Made by a program: the position numbers and the translations under genes
Shown here: piece after piece, positions 1 to 5,382 of the stretch
How positions within the stretch are numbered: position 1 is the first letter of the stretch
How the letters are laid out: every line of letters begins with the position of its first letter
The notes under the pieces: model-generated
What the model saw: the letters and a program-made list of their open reading frames with translations, nothing else
What the model was told of the DNA's origin: nothing
Databases searched by the model: none
Assembly: GCA_028699365.1 (NCBI GenBank)
Contig: JAQVUQ010000144.1
Coordinates: 1-6,966 of the forward strand
Length of the DNA: 6,966 nucleotides
Direction of reading: 5' to 3'
DNA from: a bacterium
GTDB lineage: Bacteria; UBP13; UBA5359

Positions 1-167
1 CAGCGGGTAGCGGAGCGGAAACGGAGCGCCTCATAAACGAAGCCGTTCGTGTCTTCAAGGCCGCCGAAGAGCGCCAGAGGTCCGGCGACTGGGCCGGCTA
101 CGGCCAGCAAATCAGCCAGCTCAAGCGCATCCTGGAGCAGCTCCGGAGCAAAGGGGTCAGGCCTTGA
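1..167 (+). CDS. UPF0182 family membrane protein, C-terminal end (partial)
   Basis: Only the last 54 codons are present; the reading frame begins at base 3 and ends with TGA at 165-167. The visible peptide has a long charged helix containing EAVRVFKAAEERQRSGDWAG, then YGQQISQLKRILEQL. This matches the usual tail of UPF0182 (COG1615) proteins, where a helix with a G-D-[WF]-A-x-YG motif closes a protein of roughly 900 residues. Members have several N-terminal membrane segments and a large extracytoplasmic domain, and their function is not established. The assignment rests on this short tail alone. The family body and membrane segments lie outside the window. The stop codon overlaps the start of the next gene, so the two are probably translationally coupled. 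Confidence 0.68.
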   Translation, partial: AGSGAETERLINEAVRVFKAAEERQRSGDWAGYGQQISQLKRILEQLRSKGVRP

Positions 168-343
168 AAGTAACACCTGCCTACAACTGTGCCGGCTGCG
201 GGCGCGAGGGAGTTAAAGGAATCTACTGTCCAGACTGTCTTAACAGCAAAGGGCGTGAGGTAGCTCATATCCTGAAACTGCGCCAACTGAACCTCTTTGA
301 TCATGACTGGAGCCGGGAGAGCTTTGAAAGCCTGGGGAACTGA
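164..343 (+). CDS. small zinc-ribbon-like protein, 59 aa
   Basis: A short ORF starts at TTG 164-166, overlapping the upstream stop in the 4-base string TTGA. AAGGGG at 151-156 sits 7 nt upstream as ribosome binding site. I see no better in-frame start before the first cysteine. The product has two Cys-x2-Cys knuckles, NCAGC (C9, C12) and YCPDC (C22, C25), spaced as in a small zinc ribbon. A polar, probably helical tail follows, with a D-H-D-W segment near residues 46-49 that is rich in charge. There is no signal peptide or membrane segment, so it should be cytoplasmic. I do not recognise a named family. Four-cysteine ribbons of this size usually bind nucleic acid or a protein partner, but nothing here shows which. 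Overlap with the UPF0182 gene suggests co-expression. The unusual TTG start and small size mean automated annotation may miss it. Confidence 0.62.
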   Translation: MKVTPAYNCAGCGREGVKGIYCPDCLNSKGREVAHILKLRQLNLFDHDWSRESFESLGN

Positions 344-368
344 TTACATTAGAATGGGGAGGTAAGAA

Positions 369-1604
369 ATGCTGAGAACCAAAATTGTCCTAGGCATTGT
401 CACCCTGGCGACAGTCATATTAATGCTGGCGCCCATATCGTTCAGCCAGCCGCTACTCGGCAACGGCGACAGGCTGGTATTCCTTGGGGACAGCATAACG
501 GAACAGCGTATCTATACTCGCTATGTCATGGATTTTTTCGCCTTGAGATATCCAGGCGTGGACGTTACCTTCCGCAATGCCGGCTGGAGCGGCGACAGGG
601 CGCCAGGCGGACTAAACAGATTGCAGAGGGATGTTCTGGCACTCAAGCCTGCCGTGGTAAGCATCTGCTTCGGTATGAACGACGGCGGCTATACTGCCTT
701 TGACCAGGCAAGATATGAAACCTATATGGATGCCATGATCAAACTTGTCGGGCAACTGAAGGCGGCCGGTGTAAAGGTTGTGCTGCTTACGCCGGGTTGC
801 ATCGATCCGGACAAGAGGAGGACAGTATACAATAATACCCTCGCATTGTATGCCAAAGGGGTGGAGGAACTGGCAGCCAAAGAAAAGGTGTCTGTGTTCA
901 ACATCAACGCTCTCATGCTGGATGTCCAGCAGCGGGCCAAGGCAGAGAAACCGGGCTTTACCATGATACCTGATGGCGTCCACCCTACCTTCTCCGGCCA
1001 TGCCGTAATGGCTTACGGCTTACTTAAAGCGCTGGGCTGCACCGAGCAGGCGGCATCACTCGATCTGGATGCCGCCAAAGGGAATTTTACTGCCAAGGCC
1101 TGTAATGTGCAGGACCTAAAAGTTGCGGGCAATATGATAAGCTTCAAGCGTAAGGACAGCGCTTTGCCGACCTTCTTTGACCCGCAGGCAGCGGAGACAT
1201 TCAAGTATTTTCCCGTAACGGAAGAGTTAAACCAGTATCGCTTGCGGGTAACAGGCTTGAAGAGCGGCAAATGGAAGCTGACCGTCAAAGGCATTGAAAC
1301 GGGTGTGTTCTCTGATAAGGAACTGGCTGACGGTGTTAACCTGGCCTTGCTGCCCGGGCCGTGGCAAAAGATAGGTGAGGAGGTCAACAAAGCTTCACTC
1401 CTGCAGGAAACTTATTATTATCACAGATGGCGACAGGTAAGCCTGCTGAACGGCGTATTACTGGCTGAGGCTCTACCGGAGATTAATGCACTGCTTGCTA
1501 GGCTGGACGGGATGATCACGGCTCAGGAGAGCAAACGTGTGAGTATCATGGCTCAGGATAATACCTGGGATTGGAGCCTGGCGCTGGTAACTGAGAATAG
1601 ATGA
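369..1604 (+). CDS. exported SGNH/GDSL hydrolase (esterase/deacetylase-like)
   Basis: This 411-residue protein starts at ATG 369 behind GGGGAGG (356-362, 6 nt spacing). Residues 1-26 form a signal peptide: a basic start, a hydrophobic core at about 6-21, and a plausible cleavage after S-F-S before Q27. Export is therefore expected, with lipoprotein attachment unlikely as there is no lipobox Cys. The SGNH fold occupies about residues 32-223 with all four blocks: FLGDSIT (nucleophile S42), NAGWSGD (G72), GMND (N104) and DGVHP (D202, H205). Family members hydrolyse ester bonds, commonly acetyl groups on polysaccharides; the actual substrate cannot be read here. Residues 230-411 form a C-terminal extension with VTEELNQYRLRVTGL and GVNLALLPGP, a pattern I associate with similar secreted SGNH proteins of Planctomycetes and related bacteria. 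Catalytic residues look intact, so the enzyme should be active. The next gene lies 55 bp downstream and is probably co-transcribed. Confidence 0.88.
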   Translation: MLRTKIVLGIVTLATVILMLAPISFSQPLLGNGDRLVFLGDSITEQRIYTRYVMDFFALRYPGVDVTFRNAGWSGDRAPGGLNRLQRDVLALKPAVVSICFGMNDGGYTAFDQARYETYMDAMIKLVGQLKAAGVKVVLLTPGCIDPDKRRTVYNNTLALYAKGVEELAAKEKVSVFNINALMLDVQQRAKAEKPGFTMIPDGVHPTFSGHAVMAYGLLKALGCTEQAASLDLDAAKGNFTAKACNVQDLKVAGNMISFKRKDSALPTFFDPQAAETFKYFPVTEELNQYRLRVTGLKSGKWKLTVKGIETGVFSDKELADGVNLALLPGPWQKIGEEVNKASLLQETYYYHRWRQVSLLNGVLLAEALPEINALLARLDGMITAQESKRVSIMAQDNTWDWSLALVTENR

Positions 1605-1663
1605 ACTTGGGAGACAGGACCGGTTGCAGCATTAGTGTACAGATTGCAGAGAGGCAGCCATGA
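1601..1663 (+). other. possible translational-coupling mini-ORF, 20 codons
   Basis: An ATG at 1601-1603 overlaps the stop of the SGNH gene (ATGA 1601-1604) and opens a frame that ends with TGA at 1661-1663. That stop in turn overlaps the ATG of the 436-residue gene (ATGA 1660-1663). The peptide, starting MNLGDRTGC, has no recognisable domain. Its exact fit between two genes suggests that ribosomes could reinitiate from one gene to the next across the gap, rather than that the peptide has a function. No strong ribosome binding site precedes it, and chance is a real alternative. Confidence 0.25.
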
Positions 1664-2970
1664 GCAAAGCCGGATTAACGAGTTGTATCAAACTTCTCAA
1701 TGCCTGTCTGGTTTTTGTTGCTATCGTTATGTCCCTCCTGTGCGTAACCGGCATCCGTCAGGACGGGTTGATCTCCCGTAAAAAAGAGAGGCTTTTTAAA
1801 AGCCCCGGTTGGACGGCATTCAGTAGTTCTCAGTCTCAAACTATCAGGAATGGTCGTGATGCCGCCCGATTGTATGAACGTATCTTCAAGTATATACAGG
1901 ATAACTCCGCCGACGTCGAAAGGTTGCGCTACAGCACCTCAAAGAATCGACATCCGGTTTCAAGGAGCGAGTATAATAAGCTTATTACCAAACACAAGCA
2001 TATGCTTGAGCTGTTGCATCAGGCAACTCAAATGCCGCGTTGCAACTTTATCCCTGACCGTGCAGCTTCGATCATTCTTTTACCGCATCTGGGACATATC
2101 CGCAGGTGTACGGACGCCCTGCTGACAAGGGCTGTAATGGAGGTTGAAGACGGCAGGTTTGCCGTTGCCCGGACAGCACTGGAAGATATTATGGGATTAC
2201 TCCAGGCAATAGGCAGTGACGGCAATTATTCAAGCTATACGTGCGGATTACACCTGGAAAGACATATGCTTATATGCCTTAAGACAATGGCATCCAACGG
2301 TAAGCTTACTTCCGATCAATGCCGTTCATTATTATCAATGCTTTCGGAATTACGCCGGCAGGACAAGCATCGCCATTTCGTTATGCTACACGGAGAACTG
2401 TTTCGTGTCAGGGGCTTTTTTGAGTATTGGTTTCTGCAGAAAGGGGATTACTGCTATCTATATTCCTCTCCGCCTCTTAACGGTTCTAAATGGCTGTGCA
2501 GCACTCAGATATATAAGCCCATAATTAAATCCGATTACCTTAATGCACTGGTTTTGTTCGAGGATTATCTCAGTAATACAGGCGACGGGCCGTGGCTAAA
2601 TCGCAGGCTGTGGCGGTTCTTTGAAGAGCGTGACCGTATTCTGCCTCACATCGGATCATTCTACAGCAGGCATTGCCTGCTAACTATTCTGAGCGATGCC
2701 TCCATACGTGAAGCTGACTGCGATATATATCTGTCTATGCTGGAGTTGACCCTGGCTCTGGAGATCTACCGTAGTGAGCATGGCCGGTATCCGAAAACGC
2801 TGGACGATCTGTCGCCGAATATTCAGCAAAAGCTTCCGGTGGATCCATTTGTTGAGAAACCATATATCTACAAGAGAAAAGGTGACAGGTATGAGCTCTC
2901 CCTGTCAGAAGAAGCCCTGCTGCTGATGAAGCGAATAAAGGAACGCTGGAAGATAGTGCCGACCTGTTAA
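1660..2970 (+). CDS. membrane-anchored protein of unknown function with pseudopilin-like C-terminus
   Basis: This 436-residue protein starts at ATG 1660 behind GAGAGG (1649-1654, 5 nt spacing). One hydrophobic segment at about residues 12-31 (LLNACLVFVAIVMSLLC), followed by basic residues, suggests an N-terminal anchor with the rest probably outside the cytoplasm. The middle, about 60-345, looks mainly helical and matches no family I know. Residues 357-417 carry LTLALEIYRSEHGRYPKTLD, then LPVDPF and a Tyr-rich segment ending DRYELSL. This H-G-R-Y-P-x-T-L-D-D-L ... DP layout resembles the C-terminal part of GspG-type pseudopilins. It also occurs at the end of many large uncharacterised planctomycete-type membrane proteins. 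The GspG prepilin leader and N-terminal helix are absent, so this is not a pseudopilin itself. By eye its base composition is more AT-rich than miaB and mutS, consistent with an accessory origin. Close spacing with the SGNH hydrolase suggests a shared transcript. Confidence 0.75.
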   Translation: MSKAGLTSCIKLLNACLVFVAIVMSLLCVTGIRQDGLISRKKERLFKSPGWTAFSSSQSQTIRNGRDAARLYERIFKYIQDNSADVERLRYSTSKNRHPVSRSEYNKLITKHKHMLELLHQATQMPRCNFIPDRAASIILLPHLGHIRRCTDALLTRAVMEVEDGRFAVARTALEDIMGLLQAIGSDGNYSSYTCGLHLERHMLICLKTMASNGKLTSDQCRSLLSMLSELRRQDKHRHFVMLHGELFRVRGFFEYWFLQKGDYCYLYSSPPLNGSKWLCSTQIYKPIIKSDYLNALVLFEDYLSNTGDGPWLNRRLWRFFEERDRILPHIGSFYSRHCLLTILSDASIREADCDIYLSMLELTLALEIYRSEHGRYPKTLDDLSPNIQQKLPVDPFVEKPYIYKRKGDRYELSLSEEALLLMKRIKERWKIVPTC

Positions 2971-2996
2971 AGCTCTTCGTAAAGGAGTAAAAGACT

Positions 2997-3098
2997 ATGG
3001 CCATATCAAGGCGACAAATCGTATTTGCGGTAATCATTCTAAGTCTGCTATGTATGATAGGTGAATTAGGCCTTGGTCCATGTGGAGAAGAGAGATGA
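2997..3098 (+). CDS. possible small membrane protein, 33 aa
   Basis: ATG 2997 lies 9 nt after AAAGGAG (2981-2987), one of the better ribosome binding sites in the window, and 26 bp after the preceding stop. The product has a basic N-terminus (MAISRRQ), a single hydrophobic stretch at residues 8-21 (IVFAVIILSLLCMI) and a short polar tail with one Cys. It would be a single-pass membrane microprotein or a cut-down membrane anchor. The stretch resembles the anchor of the upstream 436-residue protein: VFAVIILSLLC here against VFVAIVMSLLC there. It could be a true small protein, the 5' remnant of a second copy of that gene, or chance. No further homologous coding is visible after the stop at 3096-3098. 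Confidence 0.42.
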   Translation: MAISRRQIVFAVIILSLLCMIGELGLGPCGEER

Positions 3099-3127
3099 TG
3101 TATATGGTGAGAAGACAAATTTGCAAA

Positions 3128-3156
3128 TTGACACCACCTTGCAAACGAACTATAAA
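3128..3156 (+). promoter_or_regulatory. sigma-70-type promoter for the AbrB-like gene
   Basis: TTGACA (3128-3133) and TATAAA (3151-3156) are separated by exactly 17 bp, which is near consensus. The predicted transcription start is about base 3163, giving a 5' leader of about 50 nt. The start falls inside the repeated-heptamer inverted repeat, so a protein bound there would block this promoter. A 12-bp palindrome AATTTGCAAATT (3118-3129) overlaps the start of the -35 box. The placement is inferred from sequence alone. Confidence 0.72.
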
Positions 3157-3193
3157 TTAAGTAATACGTAATAGGTATTACGTATTACTTAAT
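3156..3193. repeat. perfect 18-bp inverted repeat made of four heptamers; candidate operator
   Basis: Arms 3156-3173 and 3176-3193 are perfectly complementary, separated by GG. The core 3161-3188 divides into four adjacent heptamers: GTAATAC (3161-3167), GTAATAG (3168-3174), GTATTAC (3175-3181) and GTATTAC (3182-3188). The last two are the reverse complement of the first. The element covers the end of the -10 box and the predicted start of transcription. It ends 4 bp before the ribosome binding site of the AbrB-like gene. AbrB/MazE-type antitoxins commonly repress their own promoters by binding such repeats, so this is most likely the autoregulatory operator. It is a poor terminator candidate because no T-run follows and the stem is AT-rich. 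Confidence 0.8.
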
Positions 3194-3212
3194 CCAATGA
3201 GGAGGTAGCGTC

Positions 3213-3485
3213 ATGAGAAATGCTATAGAAGTAACCACTATCACATCAAAGGGCCAGGTGACTATGCCCAGTTTTATACGTAATAAATTAAAAGTTCAGC
3301 CGGGCGATAAATTCTTGTGGACGCTCTCAGACGGCGAGATCAAACTTTGCAAGCTGGATGCGGTTGAAGTTTTGCGTGAAACTATTGGGGCTGAATTCAG
3401 GAGACTTAGAACTACCCCGGAACAACTTCATACTATCCTGGAGGAAGCACGGGCAGAATATTGTAAGGATCAATCAGTAAATTAA
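3213..3485 (+). CDS. AbrB/MazE/SpoVT-family DNA-binding protein, antitoxin-like
   Basis: This 90-residue protein starts at ATG 3213 behind TGAGGAGGT (3198-3206, 6 nt spacing), an almost perfect Shine-Dalgarno match. Residues 5-50 form a SpoVT-AbrB swapped-hairpin domain with the hallmark VTTITSKGQVTMP (7-19), then IRNKLKVQPGDKF (22-34) and a beta-rich DGEIKLCKL. Such domains dimerise and bind DNA. The remaining residues 51-90 are charged and probably helical, the position where antitoxins of this class contact their toxin. Length and layout fit a type II antitoxin of the MazE, VapB or PrlF kind. No PIN, MazF or YhaV toxin gene follows; the next frame, 15 bp on, is an aldo/keto reductase fragment. 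It is therefore either an orphan antitoxin or a stand-alone transcription regulator. The promoter and heptamer repeat directly upstream suggest negative autoregulation. Confidence 0.85.
   Translation: MRNAIEVTTITSKGQVTMPSFIRNKLKVQPGDKFLWTLSDGEIKLCKLDAVEVLRETIGAEFRRLRTTPEQLHTILEEARAEYCKDQSVN
3276..3285. repeat. second copy of the operator core inside the AbrB-like gene
   Basis: ATACGTAATA at 3276-3285 is identical to 3164-3173 within the heptamer inverted repeat, 112 bp upstream. It covers codons for the IRN of FIRNK in the AbrB-like protein. An exact 10-mer in this distance is suggestive of an auxiliary operator, but the local AT-richness weakens the case. Confidence 0.3.
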
Positions 3486-3500
3486 TGAGGTAAAATCGCG

Positions 3501-3965
3501 ATGAATAGCATACCGGTAGGATTGGGCACAGCCTCATTCGGCACATCGATATCCCAAGAGAATTCTTACAGAGTTCTGGACAAGTATGCCTCCCTGGGAG
3601 GCAGGATCATAGATACCGCCAACAATTACGCTTACTGGCATCCCCAGGCAAAAGGCGGGGAGAGCGAAACCGTGATCGGAGCATGGCTTGAGCGGGTCGA
3701 TCGCGCTGCCTTTACAATTATGACTAAGATCGGTTCGCAGCCGCTTGTTGTGAAAGAAGGCGTCAACAATCTGGAGGGGCTGTCTCCCCAGGCTGTGCAA
3801 AGCGCTGTAAGCAAGTCGTTGGACAGGCTTAAAACCGATTACATCGATATCTTGCTGGCCCATCACGATGACAGAAGCACTCCGCTGAAGGATACCTGGG
3901 AAGCCTTCAGCGAGTTGGTGGCATCCGATAACTTCAAGTGGAAACGTAGAGCGTCTGGAAGCTAA
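3501..3965 (+). pseudogene. aldo/keto reductase, truncated (N-terminal half)
   Basis: ATG 3501 follows TGAGGT (3486-3491). The 154-residue product begins like an NADPH-dependent aldo/keto reductase: VGLGTASFG, GGRIIDTANNY, MTKIG, then DYIDILLAHHDDRSTPL and TWEAFSELVA. The four catalytic residues of the family are present: D38, Y43, K76 and H121. Normal members have about 300-330 residues in an (alpha/beta)8 barrel. Homology here stops near residue 142, where the family normally continues with G-K-[VI]-R-x-[IL]-G-x-S-N, and a short unrelated tail (DNFKWKRRASGS) ends at TAA 3963-3965. The second half of the barrel and the cofactor-phosphate site are missing, so the protein should not fold or work as an enzyme. 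In the +1 frame, 3940-3987 encodes NVERLEANLKLF, which resembles the C-terminal L-E-x-N-L-x-x-x helix of these enzymes. This fits an internal deletion that also changed frame. The close spacing suggests transcription with the AbrB-like gene. Confidence 0.8.
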
Positions 3966-4018
3966 TCTGAAGCTTTTCACCGGATAGCAAGGTCGGCGAT
4001 TGTCCCGAACTACACGCC

Positions 4019-4058
4019 TCACCTGTCGCATGATATAATATCACAGGTGATGTTTTTT
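4019..4058 (+). terminator. hairpin with T-run overlapping the miaB start region
   Basis: TCACCTGT (4019-4026) pairs perfectly with ACAGGTGA (4043-4050). Within the loop, GATA (4032-4035) can pair with TATC (4039-4042), leaving a 3-nt loop and a 5-nt bulge on the left side. Six T residues (4053-4058) follow after TG, giving an intrinsic-terminator shape. It would end transcripts from the reductase remnant. The right arm includes most of the AGGTGAT ribosome binding site of miaB, and the T-run includes the first two bases of its TTG start codon. In a read-through transcript the same hairpin would hide the ribosome binding site. Whether it terminates, attenuates or only coincides is not shown by sequence. 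Confidence 0.5.
4031..4039 (+). promoter_or_regulatory. extended -10 box upstream of miaB
   Basis: TGATATAAT matches the extended -10 form TGnTATAAT exactly. There is no good -35 hexamer at 16-18 bp; TTGTCC at 4000-4005 is too far upstream. Predicted initiation near 4046 would leave a leader of only about 11 nt, starting at the edge of the ribosome binding site AGGTGAT (4045-4051). The box lies in the loop of the hairpin at 4019-4050. It is a candidate promoter for miaB-mutS but could be an accident of an AT-rich loop. Confidence 0.4.
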
Positions 4059-5382
4059 GATCGGTAATTTTAATTATCATATAATTACGTACGGATGCCA
4101 GATGAACAAGGCCGACTCCGAGCGCATAGCCGGATTGCTTGCCGATATGGGCGGCAACTCCGTCGATCTGCCTGAAGAGGCCGATGTTGTGCTGCTTAAC
4201 ACCTGCAGCGTCAGGGATCACGCCGAACAGAGAGTTTACGGCAAGCTGGGCCAGCTTAAAAAACACAAAGCGGCCCGGCCCGGCATGAAGATAGGCGTCT
4301 GCGGCTGCATGGCACAGAAAGAAGGAGAGGCACTGCTGCTCAGGGCACCCTACGTGGATCTGGTGGTGGGGCCTGATAACCTACATCGCATTCCTGAGTT
4401 GCTGCACGGAGACAGCGGCAGGGTAGCCGTTGCCGAGGGCGAACTCCCCGATGAACTGCCGGTGCGCCGGGAGAACGATCTTCACGCCTGGGTGACCGTC
4501 ATCCGGGGTTGCAACAATTTCTGCTCTTACTGTATCGTGCCTTACGTCCGGGGACGGGAGCGCAGCCGCCCGGCCGGTATCATCGTCGATGAGATCAAGG
4601 CACTGGCCGGTGACGGCTGCAAAGAGGTAACCCTGCTTGGCCAGAACGTCAACAGCTACGGCAAGAATCTGGCGGACGATTGTGACTTTGCCGCTCTGCT
4701 GGAACGCGTCAACGATATCGACGGTATAGACAGGATAAGGTTTGCCACATCCCATCCCAAGGATATGTCGGATCGCCTGATCCGGGCCGTTGCCGATCTC
4801 CCTAAAGTCTGCGAGCAGATTCATCTGCCGGTGCAGGCCGGGGACGACGATACCCTGAAGCGTATGGGGCGCGGTTATACCGTGTCCGATTACAGGAAGC
4901 TGGTGGACAAGGTCCGTGCCGCCGTGCCCGATGTCATCCTGTCGACCGATGTCATTGCAGGCTTTCCGGGCGAGACCGAGGCGGCCTTCCAGGGCACCAT
5001 GAAGCTGTTCAGAGATATCCGGTATGATCAGGCCTACATGTTCCACTATTCGCCGCGCACCGGTACACGGGCAGCTTCTCTTGAAGATCAGATTCCTCCG
5101 GAGGTCAGGAAACGCCGGCTGGCGGAACTTATAGAGCTTCAGAACGACGTCACCTGCCAAATCAATGCAGCGGCGGTCGGGAAGGTGGAAGAAGTTCTTA
5201 TAGACAGGGATAATCCTGCCGATGCAGGCGGGATGATGGGGCGCACCCGCGGCGGCAAGACGGTGGCCGTTAAAACGACGGGATCCGACAGCCGGGGACG
5301 CCTGATAAAGGTAAGCCTCAGACAGGCGCATCTCTGGGGCTTTGTGGGAGAACCGTTTGAGGTATTATGCAGCAGTCGCTGA
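4057..5382 (+). CDS. miaB: tRNA-2-methylthio-N6-dimethylallyladenosine synthase MiaB
   Basis: MiaB is a cytoplasmic radical-SAM enzyme that adds a methylthio group at C2 of N6-isopentenyl-adenosine 37 in tRNAs reading U-starting codons. The 441 residues match normal family length. The N-terminal UPF0004 domain carries the three ligands of the auxiliary 4Fe-4S cluster: ITYGCQMN (C14), NTCSVRDHAEQRVYGKLGQL (C50) and GCMAQ (C84). The radical-SAM motif is GCNNFCSYC (C152, C156, C159), followed by IVPYVRGRERSRP. A TRAM RNA-binding domain occupies about residues 370-437. The start is TTG 4057: an in-frame TGA at 4048-4050 closes the frame upstream, and the first ATG (codon 16) would delete C14. AGGTGAT (4045-4051) is the ribosome binding site. 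RimO and MtaB are the main alternatives, but the SVRDHAEQ and GRERSRP segments favour MiaB. mutS overlaps its 3' end. Confidence 0.95.
   Translation: MIGNFNYHIITYGCQMNKADSERIAGLLADMGGNSVDLPEEADVVLLNTCSVRDHAEQRVYGKLGQLKKHKAARPGMKIGVCGCMAQKEGEALLLRAPYVDLVVGPDNLHRIPELLHGDSGRVAVAEGELPDELPVRRENDLHAWVTVIRGCNNFCSYCIVPYVRGRERSRPAGIIVDEIKALAGDGCKEVTLLGQNVNSYGKNLADDCDFAALLERVNDIDGIDRIRFATSHPKDMSDRLIRAVADLPKVCEQIHLPVQAGDDDTLKRMGRGYTVSDYRKLVDKVRAAVPDVILSTDVIAGFPGETEAAFQGTMKLFRDIRYDQAYMFHYSPRTGTRAASLEDQIPPEVRKRRLAELIELQNDVTCQINAAAVGKVEEVLIDRDNPADAGGMMGRTRGGKTVAVKTTGSDSRGRLIKVSLRQAHLWGFVGEPFEVLCSSR

Noticed and set aside
98-304. Antisense ORF of 68 codons
   Set aside because: It covers the UPF0182 tail and the zinc-ribbon gene, both better supported on the + strand.
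612-1001. Antisense ORFs opposite the SGNH hydrolase
   Set aside because: They are shadows of an intact gene with all catalytic blocks; no domain in the antisense products.
3095-3160. 21-codon ORF starting in an ATGA overlap with the micro-ORF stop
   Set aside because: It runs through the promoter elements of the AbrB-like gene, has no domain or hydrophobic pattern, and its composition is explained by the regulatory DNA.
3156-3193. The 38-bp palindrome as a rho-independent terminator
   Set aside because: There is no T-run after it on the + strand, the stem is AT-rich, and it sits directly downstream of a promoter and upstream of a ribosome binding site.
4000-4005. TTGTCC as -35 box for the miaB promoter
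   Set aside because: It is 28 bp from the -10 box, far outside the working spacing; the extended -10 form does not need it.
3534-4031. Antisense ORF (165 codons) opposite the aldo/keto reductase fragment
   Set aside because: The sense strand carries clear reductase motifs; the antisense product has none.
4381-5331. Long antisense ORF (316 codons) opposite miaB
   Set aside because: It is the complement of conserved MiaB motifs, without its own domain signature or convincing context.
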